13,747 nucleotides of DNA from Elusimicrobiota bacterium (GCA_031259485.1 JAIRLH010000007.1:1-13747); one strand, 5' to 3'. Positions 6,861-13,747 are shown, counted from the first letter of the stretch. Made by a program: numbers and translations. The notes: generated from the sequence alone by a model not told the origin.

Positions 6861-6981
6861 AGATAGGTTTATCTCTTTAGTATATTTATACCTGTTTATG
6901 CGCGCGCGGCCAAGAGCCTTTGGACCTAGGCGCAACAGGTTTTTATGCCTATATTTTTTGGGTCCTCCCGCCGCTGGTATA

Positions 6982-6990
6982 TGCTATAAT
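6982..6990 (+). promoter_or_regulatory. Extended -10 promoter giving a leaderless mRNA (plus strand)
   Basis: TGCTATAAT ends at 6990 and the ATG begins at 6997, so transcription is expected to start on the A of ATG. The surrounding 25 nt (6980-7004) are identical to the inverted copy at 6638-6662. No ribosome site precedes the start. Confidence 0.7.
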
Positions 6991-6996
6991 AAAATT

Positions 6997-8040
6997 ATGA
7001 AAAAATTTATTTTCCTTTTTATCGTTGTTCTGTCCGGTTTACTTTATCCTACTCTCGTTTGGGCGCAAAGCCAAAACGTCGTAAAAATGCGCGCGCAGGA
7101 AATCCGCACAGACCTCAAGGAAGATACGCGCTTTTTCATTAAAAACGGCGAGGAGATTATCACGCGCTTTCCGACAAAATATCTTGAAAACAGGCCGCGC
7201 CTCAGCATCTTTCTCCCTGAAGGCTACGCCGCAGCACAGGGCCGCTTCCCGTCGCTTTATATACTGGCGCATGAAGGCGGCGCTCAGTATACGCGCGAAG
7301 ATTTTACCGTCAATCCCGCCACCGCCGGCTCGGTTGTGATAGTCGTAAGCATGAACGGCGGCGGCGACATGGGGGCCTTCCTTGCGCGCGAGCTTTTGCC
7401 TTATATTGACCTCAATTATAAAACCGACGACCTTGCGCAAGCCCGCACCCTGCTTGGCGCGGACGATATGGGCCTCAAAATTACAGAGGTATTGGCCTCG
7501 CCCGCGGGCACGGCTTTCAAAAAAGCTTTTATCGCGCTTTACGCGGCTACGGCCATGCCTCAGCTGGAGGGAGATTTTGCGCCAGATGTTAAAATCGCCG
7601 CCGTAGGCGCTTTGGGCAATATGACGCGAATACAGCAATTGATGGAGGGCAAAAATCTAAAATTCGCGCAGAATTTCATAATAGCCGGCGCGCCGTGCCC
7701 GCACACGGAAAAGTGCGAAATCAAACCCTGGTCTGCCTATGATTACAGTTGGCTTAATACATCTGCCGCCGCAGTTGCGGGCGTTGAGCCGAGGCTGAGC
7801 GCGGATAAAATATCCCCCGCAGGAGCCTCATTTTTGTGGCTTGACGTAAAATTTAAGGGCGGTTTTGCCGCTTCGTACATACCTGCGGTTTTAAAGTTTT
7901 CGCCGCCGTTTTTGGCTTGGGACGCGCAGGCGGCGGAGCTCAGCGTAATCCCAGGCGCGGCGACCGGAAAGGTTAAAATAAGCGGGCCACTCTATTTTTA
8001 CGGGAAAGGCCTCAAAACATCGCTCAAAATATCTGAATAA
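6997..8040 (+). CDS. Exported esterase-fold (alpha/beta hydrolase) protein, probably without catalytic Ser
   Basis: The 347-residue protein begins with a signal peptide (MKKFIFLFIVVLSGLLYPTLVWA, cleavage before QSQ). An open frame extends further upstream, but the ATG at 6997 is preferred because the signal peptide and promoter coincide there. RLSIFLPEGY (69-77), FPSLYILAHEGG (84-95) and LARELLPYIDLNYKT (129-143) follow the pattern of the putative-esterase/enterochelin-esterase family (Pfam PF00756 type). Where GxSxGG with the nucleophilic Ser is expected, the sequence is LLGADDMGLK (152-161), with Asp157 in the Ser place. It is therefore probably a non-catalytic relative or uses other residues. 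The C-terminal 100 residues look beta-rich. It is divergent to the HEAT-like protein with an identical promoter, so the two are probably made together. Confidence 0.65.
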   Translation: MKKFIFLFIVVLSGLLYPTLVWAQSQNVVKMRAQEIRTDLKEDTRFFIKNGEEIITRFPTKYLENRPRLSIFLPEGYAAAQGRFPSLYILAHEGGAQYTREDFTVNPATAGSVVIVVSMNGGGDMGAFLARELLPYIDLNYKTDDLAQARTLLGADDMGLKITEVLASPAGTAFKKAFIALYAATAMPQLEGDFAPDVKIAAVGALGNMTRIQQLMEGKNLKFAQNFIIAGAPCPHTEKCEIKPWSAYDYSWLNTSAAAVAGVEPRLSADKISPAGASFLWLDVKFKGGFAASYIPAVLKFSPPFLAWDAQAAELSVIPGAATGKVKISGPLYFYGKGLKTSLKISE

Positions 8041-8070
8041 AACCGGTCGATTGGGCTTTTTAAGGCATAG

Positions 8071-8342
8071 GTATCCACAGTTATTGAAGTATGTGAGTAA
8101 AATCCGCCGCGCTTTTGTATATTTTAAATTTATGTAGAGTTCTACGTCGGCCACTCTGCGTGGGACAAAAGATATTCCGGTAGATTTCTATAGCAGCGTA
8201 ACAAAAGTTATCAACAGTTTTTTCGGGTTATCCACAATTATTGGAGCATTTGAAGCGCCTGTATATTCAAGCGGCAGGGAAAAAGAGCCATTTTCTTAAA
8301 TAAATCCAAAAAAATATCAAGTTATCAACAGCTTGTGGATAA
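8071..8342. other. Cluster of five DnaA boxes; candidate replication origin (oriC)
   Basis: Two boxes match TTATCCACA perfectly: 8228-8236 (plus) and 8334-8342 (minus). Three have one mismatch: GTATCCACA 8071-8079, TTATCAACA 8208-8216 and TTATCAACA 8322-8330. The boxes at 8208 and 8228 are 20 bp apart, about two helical turns. A 21-nt segment at 8072-8092 recurs at 8229-8249 with three mismatches. An A/T-rich run (8291-8320) next to the 3' boxes could be the unwinding element. All six supported left-arm genes (five intact, one dead) are on the minus strand up to 6645, and plus-strand genes start at 6997, as expected near an origin. No dnaA or dnaN is present, so a DnaA-regulated promoter is the main alternative. 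The 342-bp gap holds no gene I can support. Confidence 0.55.
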
Positions 8343-8362
8343 ATGTGTATAATTTATATAAT
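8333..8362 (+). promoter_or_regulatory. Promoter of the OmpA-like lipoprotein gene, overlapping a DnaA box
   Basis: TTGTGG (8333-8338) and TATAAT (8357-8362) are separated by 18 bp; another TATAAT lies at 8348-8353. The perfect minus-strand DnaA box at 8334-8342 covers the -35, so bound DnaA would block or modulate this promoter. AGGAGG at 8369-8374, 8 nt before the ATG, is a strong ribosome site. Confidence 0.5.
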
Positions 8363-8382
8363 GCCAACAGGAGGCAAACAAT

Positions 8383-8922
8383 ATGAAATTTAACTTTATA
8401 CCGGTTTTGATTATCTGCATTTTGCTGGGCGGCTGCTACAGCTCACAGAAGAAGGCTCAGCAACCGCAACAGGAAAAAGAAAAAGATTTTACTAAAAGCG
8501 GCATCTGCTATATGCGCAGCGACGAGGACAAATGGCGCACCCAAAGCGTGGAGCAAATGCGCGAAAGCCGTAAAATCCCCAGCGTTGACTTTGAATTTGA
8601 CAGTATTATTCTTGAGCGCAGCGCATACCAAACGCTTGATAAAATCGCAAAAATCATGACGGGAAACCGCCGATACAAGCTTATTGTTGAAGGGCATGCC
8701 GACAGCGTGGGCACCGATGATTACAATGACTGGCTTTCCAAGGCGCGCGCAAACGCGATAAAGGCGTATCTTGTAAGCAGGGACGTTTACTCCGACGCGA
8801 TTACCGCCTACGGCTTGGGCAATCGCATGCCGCTTGTGAAAGATGACTCTCCAGACGGAAGGGCCTGCAACCGCCGCGTGGTCTTCACTTTGACTACCCG
8901 CAACTGGGAAACGATTTACTGA
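8383..8922 (+). CDS. OmpA/Pal-type peptidoglycan-associated lipoprotein
   Basis: The 179-residue protein has a lipoprotein signal with lipobox LGGC (15-18), so Cys18 is lipidated. Tyr at +2 argues for outer-membrane sorting. A charged linker rich in Gln and Lys follows. The OmpA C-terminal domain spans about 66-172: VDFEFDS, VEGHADSVGTDDYN, LSKARANAIKAYL, YGLGNRMP and NRRVVF. Asp112 and Arg122 occupy the places of the residues that hold diaminopimelate in peptidoglycan. It should anchor the outer membrane to the wall. No Tol genes are nearby, so I do not call it pal itself. It converges on speB with 18 bp between stops and no terminator visible. Confidence 0.9.
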   Translation: MKFNFIPVLIICILLGGCYSSQKKAQQPQQEKEKDFTKSGICYMRSDEDKWRTQSVEQMRESRKIPSVDFEFDSIILERSAYQTLDKIAKIMTGNRRYKLIVEGHADSVGTDDYNDWLSKARANAIKAYLVSRDVYSDAITAYGLGNRMPLVKDDSPDGRACNRRVVFTLTTRNWETIY

Positions 8923-8940
8923 CACGCCGCAGATGCAAAG

Positions 8941-9816
8941 TTATTGCTTTAAACTCAAATACCCCATCAGGCGATACATAAGTTTGGCCATGTTGAATTC
9001 TGTGATATTATTGCCCTTCATGGGCGCTGTTTCAACTAAATCCACAGCTACAATTCTCTTGGCGGCGACAACCGCCTTAAAAATTGCCAGCGCTTCATGC
9101 CACATAAAACCGTCAGGCTGCGGCGTTCCTGTGCCCGGCACTATGCTTGGGTCAAAGCCGTCAACGTCAAGCGTCATATAAACGGTGCCGGTAAGGCTTT
9201 TGAGCACCTGCGGGATAAGTCTTTTAATATCGCGGTGCTCGTGCCTCAGAAAAGTTCTTACATTGCCGGCGTTAATATTCTGCCTCTCCTCGCTGCCGAC
9301 GCTGCGTATGCCCACCTGCACAAGTCTGTTGGTGCGGCTGCACGGATATACCGCGCAAGCGTGGGACCGCGGGTCGCCGAAATATTCATTGCGCAAATCG
9401 GCGTGCGCGTCAAAATGCAACACGGAAAGCTCTTTACCGTATTTCCTTATATAAGGCGCGATTAAAGCCTGCGACACAGAATGTTCTCCCCCCAGATAAA
9501 ACGGGAAAGGATTATTGAGGGAAATATAATTTTCAACAAACTTTTCTATACGCGCGAAAACAATTGCCGCTCTTCCTTTGCAATTGATTGCGGGCAGCGT
9601 ATGTATACCGTGTTTCCAGGGTTCGGTTTCAGTTTCTTCGTCCCACAACTCAACCTGCGGGGACGCGTCTAAAATAGCCTGGGGACCTTTTTTTGTCCCG
9701 CCGCCGTATGAGACTGTTTTCTCATACGGCACGGGGATAACTGCAAATGCGGATTTTTCCAAAGAAGGCTGGCCGTCTTCAACGGCCAGAAAGTATTTTA
9801 CTGTTTCAGGGTGCAT
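8941..9816 (-). CDS. speB: Agmatinase (ureohydrolase family)
   Basis: The 291-residue enzyme of the arginase/agmatinase fold would hydrolyse agmatine to putrescine and urea using two Mn ions. Metal ligands are in place: His112 in GGEHS, Asp136/His138/Asp140 in FDAHADLR, and Asp217/Asp219 in LDVDGFDP, followed by the family's PGTGTPQPDG. Length is typical. AAGGA lies 4 nt before the ATG, 19 bp after the stop of the arginine decarboxylase gene; the pair forms an operon and this supports agmatine as substrate over arginine or guanidinobutyrate. It is placed tail-to-tail with the lipoprotein gene. Confidence 0.92.
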   Translation of the reverse strand: MHPETVKYFLAVEDGQPSLEKSAFAVIPVPYEKTVSYGGGTKKGPQAILDASPQVELWDEETETEPWKHGIHTLPAINCKGRAAIVFARIEKFVENYISLNNPFPFYLGGEHSVSQALIAPYIRKYGKELSVLHFDAHADLRNEYFGDPRSHACAVYPCSRTNRLVQVGIRSVGSEERQNINAGNVRTFLRHEHRDIKRLIPQVLKSLTGTVYMTLDVDGFDPSIVPGTGTPQPDGFMWHEALAIFKAVVAAKRIVAVDLVETAPMKGNNITEFNMAKLMYRLMGYLSLKQ

Positions 9817-9835
9817 ACTGTCCTTAAATTACGGC

Positions 9836-10387
9836 TTATTTTACAAAAACCGCCACGGCTACAACGGTGGTCCAAACGCCGTCCACGCAAATGGCGGACT
9901 GCGTGATATTGGTCGTCTTTACTATTTTGCCGCTCATCTTCCAGATTTCTTCTTTTTGGTTCCAAGTGGTGTTATTGTCAAACTCTATGCCCAGTGTTGT
10001 TGAAAGCATCATGGCGGCCAAGTCCTCGGCGTAGTCGCCGGCTTTTTGGTCCGCCTCGCCGAAAGAATGGTGCTCGGAAATATACCCATGCGTATTTCTG
10101 TCCTTGGGTATGGCCAGCCCTACGGAGGCTGAAATTAAACGCCTGTTCTCGTTGCTGGTATTGCGGCTTATGACGCAATGCAGAATCTGCCCCGCCTGCA
10201 GCTTTTCTACGCCTTTGGCTACGGAAACTATCTGACACTTAGGCGGGAAGATGCTTGACACCGGCACAAGATTGTATTTTGCTATCTTTGCGTCCCGCAG
10301 CGCTTCCTCAAAACTTGCGAGTTTTTCTTTATGTCTGCCTACGCCTTTGGTAAGAAATATTTCTTTGGGGACAAATGGTTCGTACAT
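9836..10387 (-). CDS. pdaD: Pyruvoyl-dependent arginine decarboxylase
   Basis: Encodes a 183-residue proenzyme that self-cleaves to make a pyruvoyl cofactor and converts arginine to agmatine. NLVPVSSIFPP (39-49) matches the family cleavage site, with the cut between Ser44 and Ser45. ASVGLAIPKD and HGYISEHHS, with the active-site Glu, are also family-typical. An open frame runs upstream of the ATG at 10385-10387, but that part is not conserved-looking, and GAGAG gives a ribosome site for the chosen start. The family is best known from archaea and chlamydiae, and is found in some gut bacteria. With speB it forms a short arginine-to-putrescine route. Gene symbol follows the archaeal/bacterial pdaD naming. 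Confidence 0.9.
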   Translation of the reverse strand: MYEPFVPKEIFLTKGVGRHKEKLASFEEALRDAKIAKYNLVPVSSIFPPKCQIVSVAKGVEKLQAGQILHCVISRNTSNENRRLISASVGLAIPKDRNTHGYISEHHSFGEADQKAGDYAEDLAAMMLSTTLGIEFDNNTTWNQKEEIWKMSGKIVKTTNITQSAICVDGVWTTVVAVAVFVK

Positions 10388-10506
10388 TTTTTGTTCTCTC
10401 TCTTCAGTGATATTCCCTGTTGTCAGGGGTGCGGGTTTTAAACCTCCGCCGCGCATATAAAATATTTTATAAAATATTATAAGCAAAAACACAAGGGGGA
10501 GCTGAT
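10388..10506. promoter_or_regulatory. Divergent control region of pdaD-speB and the M3 peptidase gene
   Basis: The centre (10455-10483) is an A/T run with several TATA-like hexamers, including TATAAT on the minus strand at 10476-10481. If that one is used, pdaD has a leader of about 80 nt that contains a short hairpin, CCCTG/CAGGG with a 4-nt loop (10415-10428). I see no clear -35 on either strand and no recognised riboswitch. AGGGGGA (10494-10500) is the ribosome site of the peptidase. Confidence 0.4.
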
Positions 10507-12558
10507 ATGAAAATACCCGCGGTTTTAATCCCGCTGCTCTTTGCGGCGACAATGCTTTCTTCGGGGGAAATAAAAATGGACAAATATAATATGTTTGACA
10601 AAAACGGCCTTTTGCACTTTAACTATAAAGCACAGGAGCTTGCCCCGCGTGAAGCCGCGGCCCGCATAAGACTTGAGGAAGATTTAAAAAAGATAGTTGC
10701 TATTCCCAAAGAAAACCGCACGTTTGAAAATACTCTGCTTGCCTATGACGAGGCTTTTGAAAATTATTCGCGCGCCCTGGGGCAGGCCGGCTTTCTGGCT
10801 TATGTATCCGACGACGATAAGTTGCGCGAAGCCGCGCTGGAGCTGGAGCAGGAGATCAGTAAGTATATGGTGGAAGTCGCCACGCGGCGCGATATATATC
10901 AGGCCTTCAAAGACTATAATGACACCAACCCGCAGCTGGGTGAGACAGAGGCGAAAATGCTTCGCGACGCCATGATCGGCTTTCGCAAAAGCGGCCTAAT
11001 GCTGGACGATAAAAAACTGGAAAAGTTTAAAGAGCTCCACAAAAAAATGTCGGAAAACTCAATAAACTTCTCCAAAAACATACGCGAATATAAAGACCAT
11101 CTTGCCGTAAGCGCGGAACAGCTTAAAGGCCTGCCGCAGGATTATATAGAAAAGCTCAAGCGCGACGAAAGCGGAAAATATATAATCACGCTAGATTACC
11201 CTGATTACACGCCTTTCATGCTCAACGCCGAGGATGAAAAAGCGCGCAAAGAGCTTGAATTTAAATTCTCCCGCCGAGGCGGTCCAGAAAACATTGAACT
11301 GCTTGAGGAAAATTTATACCTGCGCGGGCAGGCCGCAAAACTGCTGGGCTATAAAACCCACGCCGAAAGCCGCCTTGACACCCGTATGGCTAAAAACCCC
11401 AAAAACGTGATGAAATTCCTTACGGATTTACAGAAAAAATTAAAACCAATGGCGCGGGCCGAGGATAAGGAGTTGCTTAAACTCAAACTGGAAAAGACTG
11501 GTATAAAAGAAAAAACCCTCGCCGCGTGGGAAAGCGGATACTGGAATAATATGCACAAAAAACTTTATTATGACGTTGACCAGGAAAAGATAAAAGAATA
11601 TTTCCAGGCGGATATCGTAATAGCGGGCATGTTTAAGATTTTCGGCGATCTCTTCGGAGTGGAGTTTGAGCCCGTAAAAATTCCGGTGTGGCACAAGGAT
11701 GTGAAAACCTATGCGATCAAAGACAGCGGGAGCGAAAAAACGCTGGCGTATATTTATATGGATTTATATCCGCGCGATGGCAAATACAAACACGCGGCGT
11801 GTTTTGATTTGGTTGACGGCAAACAGAACAAAGACGGCGGCTATCAAAAACCTTTCACGGCGATTGTCGCTAATTTTAATCCGCCCGCCGGCGGGCGGCC
11901 CTCGCTGCTCAATCACGGCGAGGTGGAAACTTTGTTCCACGAATTCGGCCACGTTTTGCATAATGTGCTGACGGAGGCGAAGTATGCCGCCATCTCCGGC
12001 ACCGCGGTGGCGAGGGATTTTGTGGAGGCGCCGTCTCAGCTGCTGGAAAACTGGGCGTGGCACCCGCTTGTCCTCAAACAAATATCAAAACATTATAAAA
12101 CCGGCCTGCCGCTTGACGACGCCACCATCGCAAAAATGATTGCCGCCAAAAACCACGGCAGCGGAAATTTTTATATCAGGCAGGATTTTCTCGCTCAGAT
12201 TGACATGAAGTACCACACGCAAAACCGCCGCCAGAACACGACGAGAGAATGGGCCGCGGCAAAGTTAAAAATTACCGCGGTGCCCATGACAAAGGGCACG
12301 TATCCGCAGGCCAGCTTTGACCATATCATGGGCGGTTATGACGCGGGTTATTACGGCTATCTGTGGGCGGAGGTGATTGCGCAGGATTTCTTCAGCGAGT
12401 TTGAAAAGCACGGTATTTTTGACTCGCAGACGGGCAAAAAATACCGCCGCGCAATACTCGCCGCAGGCGGCAGTTATGACGAGGAAAAACTGGTTGAAAA
12501 ATTCCTTGGCCGCAAAATTGACAACGCCCCGTTTTTAAAGTCCATCGGGTTGAAGTAA
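10507..12558 (+). CDS. M3 family zinc oligopeptidase (thimet oligopeptidase/Dcp-like)
   Basis: The 683-residue protein is a long helical metallopeptidase that trims short peptides. Zinc ligands are His478 and His482 in HEFGHVLH and Glu507 in RDFVEAPSQLLENW, 29 residues after the first His as in neurolysin/thimet oligopeptidase. GGYDAGYYGYLWAEV carries the substrate-binding tyrosines of this subfamily. The first 20 residues (KIPAVLIPLLFAATMLSSG) look like a signal peptide, suggesting export. A second ATG at 10576 (Met24) has its own GGGGGA ribosome site 7 nt upstream and would yield a 660-residue cytoplasmic form, the normal location of M3 enzymes. The gene is divergent to pdaD and convergent with the TPR gene, with 4 bp between stops. 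Confidence 0.93.
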   Translation: MKIPAVLIPLLFAATMLSSGEIKMDKYNMFDKNGLLHFNYKAQELAPREAAARIRLEEDLKKIVAIPKENRTFENTLLAYDEAFENYSRALGQAGFLAYVSDDDKLREAALELEQEISKYMVEVATRRDIYQAFKDYNDTNPQLGETEAKMLRDAMIGFRKSGLMLDDKKLEKFKELHKKMSENSINFSKNIREYKDHLAVSAEQLKGLPQDYIEKLKRDESGKYIITLDYPDYTPFMLNAEDEKARKELEFKFSRRGGPENIELLEENLYLRGQAAKLLGYKTHAESRLDTRMAKNPKNVMKFLTDLQKKLKPMARAEDKELLKLKLEKTGIKEKTLAAWESGYWNNMHKKLYYDVDQEKIKEYFQADIVIAGMFKIFGDLFGVEFEPVKIPVWHKDVKTYAIKDSGSEKTLAYIYMDLYPRDGKYKHAACFDLVDGKQNKDGGYQKPFTAIVANFNPPAGGRPSLLNHGEVETLFHEFGHVLHNVLTEAKYAAISGTAVARDFVEAPSQLLENWAWHPLVLKQISKHYKTGLPLDDATIAKMIAAKNHGSGNFYIRQDFLAQIDMKYHTQNRRQNTTREWAAAKLKITAVPMTKGTYPQASFDHIMGGYDAGYYGYLWAEVIAQDFFSEFEKHGIFDSQTGKKYRRAILAAGGSYDEEKLVEKFLGRKIDNAPFLKSIGLK

Positions 12559-12562
12559 AAAA

Positions 12563-13747
12563 CTACGGCGGGGATATATGGCCGAGCGCAGCGCCGGCCT
12601 CATATGGTTTTTTGATATAGGGCCGCGCGATATCGTCTATGCCCCAGGTTTGTTTGCTGCGGATAATTTCACGATAAACTTCTAAAGCCTCGTCGCGCCG
12701 GCCCAAAATATCCAAAACCTGCGCGTAGCGCAGCATATTCCACATCTGCCAGCGGCTGGGCTCCTGCTCCGCCGTGGCGGCTATGCTCTGAACAAAAGTC
12801 TCAACCGCGGCGGCGTATTGGCTCTTGGCCATTTGCGCGGTGCCTATGGCCGTGTAAGCGCGCGCGATATAAAGGGGGCTGTAAAACTTTTCTTTGCCGA
12901 TTTTGGCCAGGAAATCCCGCGCGGCCGAAATCACTTTATCATAATTTCTATTTTCATAATCGGCTATTATTCCCACAAATTTATAAAGCGGATTTTTGGG
13001 ATATTTTTTTATAATTTCGCCGATATACTGTGCCGCAAGCGTGGGGTTATAATATTTATCGCTTTCAATAAAAATTTCAACCAGCAGCAGTTTTGCGCTG
13101 TCAGCGCAGAAGCGGCCTTTGTCCTTAACGAGGTTCAGATATTGTATCCCCTTATCCGCATTGCCGCTTATCACGAGCTTGGCCAGAATTTTGACCACGG
13201 CCGGCAATGTGCCGGCATAATACTGGTAAACGCCCTGGCCAAGGTAAGCGTCGTACATCTGCGGGTTAAGTTTTGCGGCCTTATCCATATATTTAAGGCC
13301 CTTGCGGCCGGAAAAATACGCGCTTAAATAGCTGCGGTTGGCAAGTTCAAAACGGCCTTTGACGCCGTAAACGCCGCCCAAAGCAAGGTAGGCGTAAGCG
13401 TCGGGCGGGTTATTTTTGAGCCAGATTTGTATGCCGTTAAGGGAAGAGATTATTGATTCCTCAAATTTCTTTGCGGCGGCGGGGTTGGATTTTTCGTACT
13501 CATACTCAAAGCGGCTCCACTGTATCATGGTCCTGCCGAAGAGCGCGATGGGAAAATCCGGGTTGGCCTTTTCCAGTTTGGATATAAAAAATTCCGCGCG
13601 GTCAAAATCAATATTATAAATGGCTTTGACGCTTTCGTCAGTCCATTCAAGCGCCTGATCGTCCATGCCTAAAGCAAAAAGCGCGCCGCTCAAACAACAA
13701 AGCAAAGCGGCGCAGGCAGATAAATTTTTAAAACGGCAGTATTTTTT
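12563..13747 (-). CDS. Exported TPR-type repeat protein, 5' end beyond the window
   Basis: The frame is open to the right edge and begins within a signal peptide (KKYCRFKNLSACAALLCCLSGALFA, likely cleaved before LGMDD), so the true ATG lies just outside; about 394 residues are visible. The body is made of paired helices of tetratricopeptide type: PDAYAYLALGGVYGVKGRFELA, MYDAYLGQGVYQYYAGTLP, IARAYTAIGTAQMAKSQYAAAVETF and RYAQVLDILGRRDEALEVYREI. The YxGxGxYxYYxxxLP piece resembles TPR proteins of the TTC39/IML2 style, which is only an impression. It is probably periplasmic and a protein-binding scaffold. The last codons overlap a plus-strand terminator for the M3 gene. Confidence 0.8.
   Translation of the reverse strand, partial: KKYCRFKNLSACAALLCCLSGALFALGMDDQALEWTDESVKAIYNIDFDRAEFFISKLEKANPDFPIALFGRTMIQWSRFEYEYEKSNPAAAKKFEESIISSLNGIQIWLKNNPPDAYAYLALGGVYGVKGRFELANRSYLSAYFSGRKGLKYMDKAAKLNPQMYDAYLGQGVYQYYAGTLPAVVKILAKLVISGNADKGIQYLNLVKDKGRFCADSAKLLLVEIFIESDKYYNPTLAAQYIGEIIKKYPKNPLYKFVGIIADYENRNYDKVISAARDFLAKIGKEKFYSPLYIARAYTAIGTAQMAKSQYAAAVETFVQSIAATAEQEPSRWQMWNMLRYAQVLDILGRRDEALEVYREIIRSKQTWGIDDIARPYIKKPYEAGAALGHISPP
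12576..12612 (+). terminator. Terminator of the M3 peptidase gene, inside the TPR gene's 3' end
   Basis: On the plus strand ATAT plus GGCCG (12576-12584) pairs with CGGCC plus ATAT (12595-12605, two-base bulge), followed by GG and a run of six T to 12612-12613. It starts 18 bp after the peptidase stop and lies within the convergent TPR coding sequence. Confidence 0.6.

Noticed and set aside
6787..6996. Extension of the esterase-like gene by 70 residues upstream
   Set aside because: The extension is Arg/Pro-rich and unlike the family; the signal peptide and the -10 element both point to ATG 6997.
7039..7638. Minus-strand open frame of 199 codons, and a similar one at 8443-8925
   Set aside because: Both are antisense to genes with signal peptides and family motifs, and neither has a recognisable domain.
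10388..10552. N-terminal extension of pdaD by 55 residues
   Set aside because: It would run through the divergent promoter region and into the M3 gene start; the ATG at 10387 has a ribosome site and fits the family length.
13703..13705. TTG start for the TPR protein
   Set aside because: The signal peptide continues upstream in frame to the window edge, so the real start is outside.

Overview
The window looks like a chromosomal piece of a Gram-negative-type, diderm bacterium. It carries a heptose epimerase for lipopolysaccharide core, an OmpA/Pal-type lipoprotein and several exported proteins. The type IV pilin-like genes (FTLIELL leader, YYLxNGDY and KLDxDF motifs, two Cys near the C terminus), scattered singly among housekeeping genes, resemble the many pilin-like genes described in gut Elusimicrobiota (Elusimicrobium minutum and relatives). 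That phylum is my best guess, from protein style only; no search was possible.

Left arm (1-6645), all genes on the minus strand. In transcription order: an exported alpha-helical-repeat protein; a roughly 270-nt structured RNA candidate ending in an intrinsic terminator; an intact pilin-like gene; hldD-atpG-atpD as a tight operon; a second structured RNA candidate with a matching terminator; and a dead pilin whose start codon and invariant Glu5 codon are destroyed. The two RNA candidates share short sequence motifs and a similar fold, and each lies directly upstream of a pilin gene. This is the most unusual structure in the window. The ATP synthase genes are only gamma and beta: alpha, delta, epsilon and the Fo genes are absent, and hldD takes the upstream position.

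Centre (6646-8382). Two divergent genes for exported proteins are driven by an identical 25-nt outward-facing promoter/start element. In both, TATAAT sits six bases before ATG, so both mRNAs should be leaderless. The plus-strand gene encodes an esterase-fold protein that seems to have lost its catalytic serine. After it, the 342-bp gap at 8041-8382 holds five DnaA boxes (two perfect), a 21-nt imperfect direct repeat and an A/T-rich stretch. With the switch from all-minus genes on the left to plus-strand genes here, it is a candidate replication origin, or at least a DnaA-controlled promoter region for the following lipoprotein gene.

Right arm (8383-13747). An OmpA/Pal-like lipoprotein is followed on the minus strand by pdaD-speB, a two-gene route from arginine through agmatine to putrescine using a pyruvoyl-dependent decarboxylase. 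Divergent to that is a thimet-oligopeptidase-like M3 metallopeptidase with two plausible starts (exported or cytoplasmic). It converges on a TPR protein that runs off the right edge. No tRNA, rRNA, CRISPR array or insertion sequence was seen.
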